NCBI GenBank assembly: GCA_024684435.1
Contig: JAIKWV010000019.1
Coordinates: 43,985-107,984, forward strand
Reading direction: 5' to 3'
From: Clostridiales bacterium
GTDB lineage: Bacteria > Bacillota > Clostridia > Oscillospirales > Acutalibacteraceae
DNA length: 64,000 bases
The notes under the pieces were generated by a model that did no database searches, had not been told where the DNA came from, and was given only the letters and a program-made list of their open reading frames with translations. Below, piece after piece: positions 27,483 to 34,230 of the stretch (the stretch's first letter is position 1; every line of letters begins with the position of its first letter). The translations under genes and the position numbers were made by a program.

Positions 27483-30014
27483 TCACACCAAAGGATGTTT
27501 TTTAAAGTCCCAAGAAGTTTCAAAGGAATCCCAGTCGGTTTTGGAGAGGGAGATGTTTGCCTTAACAAAACTGTTAATTGTATCTTCTTTATCTAAGTCA
27601 TATTTTAATGGAAATTTTGCAATGTCTCCCCACTGAAAGTGAATTGTAGCACAGAGCAAATTTGCAAACAATCCAGCAACGCAAGAGTTTAAAAATCCGT
27701 TAACATAGGTTCTTCTTTCTTGTCCTTCCACAAATAACATAGGACCAGCAGAGCATGCAATTGAACCTTCTGGTAAAAATCTAAATGATGGTTTTCCACT
27801 TGACAAATCTGTCCAAACAATACCGGGTTTAAAATAGTATTCATCACTTCCACCTGAGAAGCCATCCGAATGCTTTAATTCATATCCATTATTGTCATAG
27901 TTTAAAACATAATCTCTATTCCCAAACCATTTTCTGTATAATCCGCCTTTATTAAATACTACCCATTTATTAGGGTAAAAAAGCTTATTCTTTTCGGTTT
28001 CAAACCACAACCTCAAAAAATAATCATTATTCCCCGTGCAAATTCTCATCTTTTGATTAGCATACTTATCTAATCTTTCAAATTTGAAAGTATCAACTAA
28101 ATTTTTTGACATAGAATACGCAATCGGGCTGCCGGGGATTTTGGAGAAGTTGGACTGGGTGGCTTCAAATATGTATTTACAGTTTTCCCGATCTTTGAGA
28201 GCTTCCAAAATCTTCTGCTTCTGCACTTCCATACCGCCTCGGAAATCAGATAGCTTAAAATATATGCCCTTTTCAGTTTCCAAACCGTTCTTCAATACAA
28301 AACTGCAAATCGGTACCGTTGCTTCTTCAAATGCGGAGTATTCAAACTGAATTAGGGTTGCAAAAGATTTTTGATCGATTATGAATTGTCTCAAAGCTTC
28401 ATAAGTTTTGATAAACATCCACACCATCGGCGTCATAAACCCGGAATATCCATTCTGTTTGCAGAAATCAAAGTTTCTGTACATAAACACGCTGAACAGG
28501 TCGCCTTTATAAGCATCAAAATGTTCACCGATGTATGCTTTGAGCCGGGGACTGTACTTGTTCATATATGGTGGGTTCGTTGCCACAACGTCATACTTCC
28601 CGGCAAGTATCTCAGCCTGCTTTACCAACGGTAAAAGCAGCTCAACAGTATTTTTCTGCAACTCAATATCAGTAAAGTTGCCCATATATTCAGAGCTGAT
28701 TTCGTTTATTCGCGCATAAAGCGATTTAAAATCTAATTTCGGCACACTGATAATGCTCCCGTACTCTTTGGCGTTATTAAAGATAATACGAAGTTCGTTC
28801 AGATCATTTTTGATAGACTCATCGTTCTTTGCCACAAAACGGATCAAATTATCTGAGATCCCGATAGAATCCTGCATTGCCATAATATGCAGGTGTGTGT
28901 CTGAGCTAATAATGCGGCGGTTATACTTACGGGCTTTCATCATCACAGCAAAACAGGCAAGCTGCGCCGCTCGGTCGTCAATATCAAGACCGAATAAATT
29001 ATTTTCAAGAATGGATTTTGCTGCCTCACGGTCAGACCATCCGCATTCACGGTATATTTCTAAAAGGATATCAAATGCATAGGACAGAAAATGTCCGGAA
29101 CCGACGCAGGGGTCAAGCACACGCAATTCTTCCGGCGAAATGTTTTCGTTTACCGTGGGAATCACACCGTTTTTCGGAGTCATAAAATAGGTCAGCTTTT
29201 CTGCTAATTTGCTTTCGGGGTGTCTTTCGATCCAGTATCTTCCAAGTGAATTGTCAAGTATATACCTGACGACCCAGTCTGTAGTGAACAGTTGGGTTGC
29301 CGCAGGTATGTCTTCTTTTTTTACTGTTTTTCCGTGTAGGGGATCAACCACTTCTTCGTGCTTCTGGGAGATGTAGTACTGATACATCCAGCCGATGATC
29401 TCAACTTCATCGTTCCAATCTTCAACCGGTATGTCAGAAACCATATGCTCAAGAACACTGTCCGGGCGGAGCAGATTGTTCGGGAACAGCAGCTCCGTCC
29501 AGTTGGCGATCTTTTCAAACATATAGGGGAGGCCGGCGTTAAGGGCGTTGCACTGGGTGATGATGAGATATTTATAGAGTTCTTCGTTGTCCTGCTTGTC
29601 CAACAGATCAAGAACCTTTTCACGGTCAAGTCCGTCGATCTCAACGGATATTGCCTGTTTCAGAATTTCCGGCTTGAATATGCCGTTTTCGTCCGTGAAC
29701 ACGCGAACCTTGGAGGGCAGATAGCCGTTGACCTCCATGAACCGCAGAGCAATAAACCTGTTGAACCAGGTGTAGGCGGCCTCCTCCATCGTTTGGGCAT
29801 AGCCTATGGCGTCTATGCGGTCAAGCAAAGCCTTCCGCTGCTCGGATTCGATTGTAGTGGACGGTTTACAGTTGTCAGTCGACGGTTTACAGTTGTCAGT
29901 GGACAGTTGACCGTCGACTTCTTTGATCCCATATTCAAACGCCTTCTGCTTGACGGCTTCGATAAGCTGCACCCTCGCCCAGACAGCGAAATTTTTTATT
30001 GCTGTTTTGTTCAT
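27483..30014 (-). CDS. pglX: Second PglX N-terminal module (adenine methyltransferase part)
   Basis: 843 residues. Residues 1-188 are almost identical to the other pglX (34229), then diverge. Motif I DPCVGSGHFLSYAFD near 301 and the catalytic NPPY in VVATNPPYMN near 478 are intact, so methylation could occur. It ends at WDFKKHPLV, the same position where the first copy is cut, and has no C-terminal part. An insert of heptamer-derived sequence gives the repeated peptide STDNCKP at ~33-53. Probably an alternative specificity module for the single shared C-terminal gene; truncation decay is the other option. Confidence 0.85.
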   Translation of the reverse strand: MNKTAIKNFAVWARVQLIEAVKQKAFEYGIKEVDGQLSTDNCKPSTDNCKPSTTIESEQRKALLDRIDAIGYAQTMEEAAYTWFNRFIALRFMEVNGYLPSKVRVFTDENGIFKPEILKQAISVEIDGLDREKVLDLLDKQDNEELYKYLIITQCNALNAGLPYMFEKIANWTELLFPNNLLRPDSVLEHMVSDIPVEDWNDEVEIIGWMYQYYISQKHEEVVDPLHGKTVKKEDIPAATQLFTTDWVVRYILDNSLGRYWIERHPESKLAEKLTYFMTPKNGVIPTVNENISPEELRVLDPCVGSGHFLSYAFDILLEIYRECGWSDREAAKSILENNLFGLDIDDRAAQLACFAVMMKARKYNRRIISSDTHLHIMAMQDSIGISDNLIRFVAKNDESIKNDLNELRIIFNNAKEYGSIISVPKLDFKSLYARINEISSEYMGNFTDIELQKNTVELLLPLVKQAEILAGKYDVVATNPPYMNKYSPRLKAYIGEHFDAYKGDLFSVFMYRNFDFCKQNGYSGFMTPMVWMFIKTYEALRQFIIDQKSFATLIQFEYSAFEEATVPICSFVLKNGLETEKGIYFKLSDFRGGMEVQKQKILEALKDRENCKYIFEATQSNFSKIPGSPIAYSMSKNLVDTFKFERLDKYANQKMRICTGNNDYFLRLWFETEKNKLFYPNKWVVFNKGGLYRKWFGNRDYVLNYDNNGYELKHSDGFSGGSDEYYFKPGIVWTDLSSGKPSFRFLPEGSIACSAGPMLFVEGQERRTYVNGFLNSCVAGLFANLLCATIHFQWGDIAKFPLKYDLDKEDTINSFVKANISLSKTDWDSFETSWDFKKHPLV

Positions 30015-30062
30015 GTTACGCTCCTCACTTTGTTCGTCGCAGTTTACAGTTTACAGTCTACA
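29455..30062 (-). repeat. ~608-bp near-identical direct repeat, copy 2 (5' end of second pglX)
   Basis: From ACACTGTCCGGGCGGAGCAG through the pglX start codon into the upstream heptamer array; matches 36279-36888 closely in the same orientation. Differences cluster in the in-frame heptamer insert and around codons 110-115. Confidence 0.9.
29855..29919. repeat. In-frame heptamer array in second pglX (codons ~33-53)
   Basis: GTGGACGGTTTACAGTTGTC and onward, six or more 7-bp units; translated on the minus strand it yields DNCKPSTDNCKPST with a 7-residue period. Confidence 0.92.
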
Positions 30063-30130
30063 GTTTACAGTCTACAGTTTACAGTTTACTGTCGACTGTC
30101 GACTAATCGCTAACAGCTAACTGCTAACTA
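30040..30130. repeat. Heptamer array between pglZ and second pglX
   Basis: Rightward units AGTTTACAGT/AGTCTACAGT, then leftward ACTGTCGACTGTCGACTAATC and TAACAGCTAACTGC. On the minus strand the array starts at the pglZ stop (TTTTAATAGTTAGCAG). Confidence 0.9.
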
Positions 30131-32707
30131 TTAAAAATCGAAATCATTTACAAAGGCGATGTCGATGGTAAATTCGATCCGGTCGATCACATTTGCGGTT
30201 CCCTTTTCAACTATTGTCAGGTAGTAGGTGTCCGTCTTTTTGAAATCAAGACTCTTTAATGTAAATCTTTCCCTGAATACGCGGTCGGAGCCGTTGGCGC
30301 TGGTTTTGTCGGCAATGACGGTCTTTTTGTCGCTGACCGGGTTGCCGGACTCGTCCGCCATATATATCTCCCAGGTCGCCGCCGCCACCTTTCCGCTGAC
30401 AGCTTCCTTCTGGTAGAAGTCCAGGGAGAAGATGCTGTTTGAGACTTTACGGCTCTGGCTGATGAGCTGCAGCTCCGCTTTCTTCACCTCCACGAACTTT
30501 TTGGAGGTCGATCGCATATTCTTGAACTCGATAACCGGCACCACGGATTCCTGAAGTGAGATGCCTCCGTGCACATAGTTCATACCGCCGCCTTGCTTCT
30601 TCATGCGGATATTATCCAGCGGTGTGAAGCCCACCAGATCGCTGTTCATGTGCTTCATCGGGATCTTGAGCATATGCTCCGCGGTGCAGTCGCCGTCAGC
30701 TATTACATACCTGCGGTCAAGTTCAATGATATGACCGGAGACAAAGCTCTTTTCGGCTTTGTCGCTTTCCTCCAACGGTTTGTATGAATACAAAAATCCA
30801 TGGTCTGCCGTGATGACAATGGTCGTGCCGCTCATATCGTTGATTATCAGCCGCACAAGGTTCTTCAGCTCCATGATCGCCTGTTCGCAGGCGTCAAAAA
30901 CCTGATCTTCCGTGGCGGCTTTGTCGCCCACCGCGTCGATGGCGTTGTGATAGATGTAGACGGCGTTTGCCTTGCTCACAGCTTCCCGGCGTTCAGCCTG
31001 CTTCATCCCCAGCAGCGTCTTATATGATATGGCAATGTTGCCCGCGTGCGCTTTGTTGAGTATCTTCTGTCTGTTTTCCGTTCCTTCCGTAGGTTCCCCG
31101 TCACAGAGGACTTTTACATCCTCCGTCAACTGCAACTCAAGGTGGGGAAGGAGCGCCGCCATGCCGAACTTTGTCGCTGAAGGGAACACAGCCTGCATGG
31201 ACGAGAGCTTTGCCGTTCCCTTTGTCTCCCGCAGCAGCTTGTTTGTGAGCTCCACCGCGACTTCATATCTCAACGCGTCGGATATGATAACAAAGACCCT
31301 GTTCCCGTTCAACACTGTCGGCTTCACATAGTTCATATAGAAATCCGCCTGATTCGTAATGCCGGGGAGTATGGAGCTGTTATTGAGCTCATCCCTGACA
31401 AGATTAGTCCACTGATTGCCCAGCGTGGCAAGATACCAATTCTTGTAAAGCTTTTCCACATAATCGGCGACGTTTTTATACAAGTCCTCAAGCACCGTGC
31501 TGGATTCCTTCATGCTCTTGCCGAAGGCGGCATGGAACTGACGGTAGAAGTGATCCATCTTGCAGTAATTCCCGGTGTACTCCTTCCAGAGCTTGGTGTA
31601 TTCGGCAATATGGAACCCTGCAATGTTTGCCTGATAGAACTGCTGCATCTGCGAGACCTGAAGCAGCCCGTCATAGTAATAGCGTACCCGTTTGTACCAT
31701 TTCAGCGTCCTGCGTTTTTCTACTGCGGTTTCGATATCCGCCGCCTTGATCACATCGTTGGATATTTCAGTCATGTATTTGTGGAGTATGCATTCGTTGA
31801 TGCAGGGGAAGCATTCGCTGTTCATAATGTCGGCAGGTTCAAGCTCGCCGAACTGATAGGTCAGGTGGTACTCTGTCTCCACGTCTCTGGCAATGTCATA
31901 AAGCGCATCGTCATCCTCGGAGTGCATCCAGTCGCCGATCAAATCGTAGCAGCGCTGGGCGTGGGGGACTGAGATCAGCGCCTGAGGCAGCTTCAGCTTT
32001 GAAATATCCATTGTGACGGAAAGGGTGGTGAACAGCAAATGCGACGCCAGCTGAAGCAGAGAAGTTCTTTCGGGGCTATGTACATATCCTGTGTATTGTT
32101 CGATCATATCCCACAGAACAGATTCATTGCCGAACTTTTTGATGTTTGTGATAGGTTCGTTGCTCTCGATATCCAATCCGTCCAGCAATACCTTTCGGAT
32201 CACACCGGGAGCTGTATTGTAGTTTGTCCCGGCAAGCACGGCAAGTATATCAATATGCAGCTGCCCTGTGCCGGAATACTCGCTTTTGAAAGCTGTCAAC
32301 TTTGCCACACGCTCTTTGTTTTCAAAAAATTTGGAATAGGATTTCATCGCCTTGCGCAGCTGAGGTGTGGAGGGCATATTCAAATCATGCATACGGATAG
32401 ATAAAAGATCCGCGCGGAATTCCTCGCTGTACAGCTCAATGTCCAACAGCCAGTTATCCCGAATGTCAGAGTATGAGATCGGGTTGTAGACAAGATAGTC
32501 GCTGTCGGTATCGGTTTCAGACAAGAGCTGCTTGGCGGCAAAGTTGTTTGTGCCGGTCAGCTTGAGGATCTTTACCCCGTCAAGGCACAGCTCATCCACC
32601 AGAGAGGAGAATTCTCCCTCCGGGTCCTGCCAGAATATGATGCGGCGGTTGTAGTTGTCTGGAAGCGGCGCCGCAAAGCGATCCTTCAAAGTTTGTTCAA
32701 TGTCCAT
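30131..32707 (-). CDS. pglZ: BREX-1 alkaline-phosphatase-superfamily protein PglZ (type A)
   Basis: 858 residues from ATG 32707 (GAGGTG 9 bases upstream; the GTG at 32719 overlaps that site). N-terminal FWQDPEGEFSSLVDEL; the phosphatase-fold part has VFVIISDALRYEVAVELTNK and IVITADHGFLYSYKPLEESD, which carry the metal-binding Asp/His residues. PglZ is one of the two proteins found in all BREX systems and is essential for both methylation and defence. Intact and of normal length. Heptamer arrays lie on both sides. Confidence 0.93.
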   Translation of the reverse strand: MDIEQTLKDRFAAPLPDNYNRRIIFWQDPEGEFSSLVDELCLDGVKILKLTGTNNFAAKQLLSETDTDSDYLVYNPISYSDIRDNWLLDIELYSEEFRADLLSIRMHDLNMPSTPQLRKAMKSYSKFFENKERVAKLTAFKSEYSGTGQLHIDILAVLAGTNYNTAPGVIRKVLLDGLDIESNEPITNIKKFGNESVLWDMIEQYTGYVHSPERTSLLQLASHLLFTTLSVTMDISKLKLPQALISVPHAQRCYDLIGDWMHSEDDDALYDIARDVETEYHLTYQFGELEPADIMNSECFPCINECILHKYMTEISNDVIKAADIETAVEKRRTLKWYKRVRYYYDGLLQVSQMQQFYQANIAGFHIAEYTKLWKEYTGNYCKMDHFYRQFHAAFGKSMKESSTVLEDLYKNVADYVEKLYKNWYLATLGNQWTNLVRDELNNSSILPGITNQADFYMNYVKPTVLNGNRVFVIISDALRYEVAVELTNKLLRETKGTAKLSSMQAVFPSATKFGMAALLPHLELQLTEDVKVLCDGEPTEGTENRQKILNKAHAGNIAISYKTLLGMKQAERREAVSKANAVYIYHNAIDAVGDKAATEDQVFDACEQAIMELKNLVRLIINDMSGTTIVITADHGFLYSYKPLEESDKAEKSFVSGHIIELDRRYVIADGDCTAEHMLKIPMKHMNSDLVGFTPLDNIRMKKQGGGMNYVHGGISLQESVVPVIEFKNMRSTSKKFVEVKKAELQLISQSRKVSNSIFSLDFYQKEAVSGKVAAATWEIYMADESGNPVSDKKTVIADKTSANGSDRVFRERFTLKSLDFKKTDTYYLTIVEKGTANVIDRIEFTIDIAFVNDFDF

Positions 32708-32724
32708 GTTGTGTTGCACCTCTT

Positions 32725-32780
32725 TAGTGTACAGTGATTAGTCGACGGTCTACGGTCAACGGTCTACGGTCGACTGTCAA
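32725..32780. repeat. Heptamer array between pglX C-terminal gene and pglZ
   Basis: Plus strand GTGTACAGTGATTAGTCGACGG and repeated GGTCTAC/GGTCAAC units ending CGACTGTCAACTA. On the minus strand it begins with the stop of the upstream gene (AAATAGTTGACAG). Confidence 0.88.
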
Positions 32781-34082
32781 CTATTTAATCTTCTCCAGCA
32801 CATCCTGGAACTTTGCGTAGTTGACCTTTACTCCGTCGTCCAGGTCAATATCTATCATCTGATCCGCCAGGTGGTGGATCTTTTCTTCATATTGCAGGAT
32901 CTCAAAAGCCTGATCCTTCAGCTTGGTGATCTGCTTGCTCAGCTTGACTCTTTCGGAGGGATTTGCCGTCTGTGAGGCATCCTCCAGCGCCTGCAGCTGA
33001 GTGCGGTAACGTTCCTGCTGCTCATGAACGTAGTCGGTGCGCATGCGCGCCAGCAGATCGGGCTGGTAGCGGTGCATATAGATCAGCGCCTTAAAGCCGT
33101 TCTTCTTGCCGGAGGAAAACAGCCAGTAGATCGGGCGCTTCTGATAGATTTTCAGGTGGTCGGCATAAAAGCCGTTAAGAAAATAGCTGCGGATCACTTC
33201 GCGGGAGGTTCCCTTGCCGCCCAGTGCGTCGGCAACAAAACGGAGGTTCTGCTCCAGCGTTTCCTCGCCGTAGGTCGCCTTGACCCAGCGGACAAAGTAG
33301 CCTACGATATCGTCGTCGAAGTATTCGTCGTCGCAGATGGGGATGATGTTGTTCGAATCCACGGAGAAGTGGTTAGTGGTCAGTGAACAGTGGATAGTTT
33401 TCCAATCAACACTGTCAGCATCTTTCCAACCTCTTCCGACGAGAGCATCGCCGCTTCCGCTTGAGATTGCGTCAAGTATTTCAGGCGAACACAGATCATA
33501 AGCTGTGTCTGTAATTCCGCATTGGAGCCCTTTGCTATCGACAGAAATTTCGCGAATTCCTTCGTAGAGTTTCGCTGTTGTCCCTCTGCGATATTGGAAG
33601 GAATCGACACCACCGCCCTCTTCATCTGATCCGAAAGTGAATACAATTCCTCTTTTGGCAGACTCTTCACTAAGATGTAAATTTTCTCCACAAGATCCAT
33701 CGACTTCTGCCAGACCACAAGCTCCCGATAACTGTTTACCGACATAGTATTCCACAACCTCTCTTTTAAAAAACTGTCCACTGATCACTACCCACTGTTC
33801 ACTAAACGCTCCTCCGGCATAACACAACCCATCTTTGTCAACGGAATATCGACCAAACATACAGCCAACGGCGTAGGAGATCAGGCTCTTGATTTCCCGC
33901 TGCAGATCCGCCTTGCGGACGGTCACGTCCTTATCCTCCACCTCCGGCGTCAGCTCATCCTGCAAGCCGTAGATCTCGATAAAGATCCGGTTCAGTTCTT
34001 CCTCGTTTGCTTTGAGCTGATTGAAGCGCGCCAAAGCCTCCGCTTCCCATTCCTTGTATTTGTCTGCAATTAAACGTCTCAT
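32781..34082 (-). CDS. pglX: PglX C-terminal fragment as a separate gene, carrying an internal IVS insertion
   Basis: 433 residues. Residues 1-90 (KYKEWEAEALARFNQLKANE, IYGLQDELTPEVEDKDVTVR) and ~242-433 (NNIIPICDDEYFDDDIVGYF, IYQKRPIYWLFSSGKKNGFK) are the C-terminal third of BREX-1 PglX. Residues ~92-238 are foreign: they are the out-of-frame reading of the four-helix-bundle cassette at 33368-33808, whose ~441 bp length keeps the frame open. It has its own ribosome site (AAAGGAC) and ATG. Together with 34229-36838 it makes a split PglX; whether the halves associate is unknown. Confidence 0.88.
   Translation of the reverse strand: MRRLIADKYKEWEAEALARFNQLKANEEELNRIFIEIYGLQDELTPEVEDKDVTVRKADLQREIKSLISYAVGCMFGRYSVDKDGLCYAGGAFSEQWVVISGQFFKREVVEYYVGKQLSGACGLAEVDGSCGENLHLSEESAKRGIVFTFGSDEEGGGVDSFQYRRGTTAKLYEGIREISVDSKGLQCGITDTAYDLCSPEILDAISSGSGDALVGRGWKDADSVDWKTIHCSLTTNHFSVDSNNIIPICDDEYFDDDIVGYFVRWVKATYGEETLEQNLRFVADALGGKGTSREVIRSYFLNGFYADHLKIYQKRPIYWLFSSGKKNGFKALIYMHRYQPDLLARMRTDYVHEQQERYRTQLQALEDASQTANPSERVKLSKQITKLKDQAFEILQYEEKIHHLADQMIDIDLDDGVKVNYAKFQDVLEKIK
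33368..33808 (-). mobile_element. IVS-like cassette (four-helix-bundle gene between inverted heptamer arrays) inserted in pglX
   Basis: Left end GGTTAGTGGTCAGTGAACAG.. and right end ..CACTGTTCACTAAAC are imperfect inverted repeats built of 7-bp units. Between them lies a complete 23S-rRNA-intervening-sequence type gene. The unit interrupts PglX between GLCYAGG and SNNIIPICDD, in what is a variable loop of the family, and its length (~441 bp) is a multiple of three. Confidence 0.8.
33380..33745 (-). CDS. Four-helix-bundle protein (23S rRNA intervening-sequence protein family)
   Basis: 121 residues from ATG 33745 (MSVNSYRELVVWQKSMDLVE). SLSDQMKRAVVSIPSNIAEG is the family signature. Members were first found in intervening sequences of 23S rRNA; relatives (Avd) act in diversity-generating retroelements as RNA-binding pentamers. 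The gene lies wholly inside the pglX C-terminal gene, same strand but another frame, and its last residues LSTVH come from the left heptamer array. The only ribosome site, GAGAGG, is 12 bases from the ATG, which is long; in-frame codons exist further upstream to 33781. Confidence 0.85.
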   Translation of the reverse strand: MSVNSYRELVVWQKSMDLVEKIYILVKSLPKEELYSLSDQMKRAVVSIPSNIAEGQQRNSTKEFAKFLSIAKGSNAELQTQLMICVRLKYLTQSQAEAAMLSSEEVGKMLTVLIGKLSTVH

Positions 34083-34103
34083 AATTTTTGTCCTTTCTTT
34101 TTT

Positions 34104-34230
34104 GACAGTTTACAGTCGACAGTTGGCAGTTGACAGTGGACAGTTGACAGTGGACAGTTTACAGTGGACAGAACACTAACCACTGTCCACTAATCACTAA
34201 CCACTAACCAATAATCACTGTCCACTAACT
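34104..34230. repeat. Large bipartite heptamer array splitting pglX
   Basis: 34104-34171 has units GACAGTT/GACAGTG/GGCAGTT facing right; 34173-34230 has the reverse units ACTAACCACTGTCC facing left. The whole can fold into a long imperfect hairpin. On the minus strand the first base triplet after ..HPLV is TAG inside TAGTTAGTGG, so the array itself supplies the stop that ends the N-terminal pglX gene. Confidence 0.93.

Noticed and set aside
29358..30113. A 251-residue plus-strand reading frame opposite the second pglX
   Set aside because: Shadow of pglX on the other strand; no ribosome site and composition set by the sense gene and the heptamer array.
33368..33808. Diversity-generating retroelement, because the four-helix-bundle protein resembles Avd
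   Set aside because: No reverse transcriptase and no template/variable repeat pair seen; the protein fits the IVS branch of the family.
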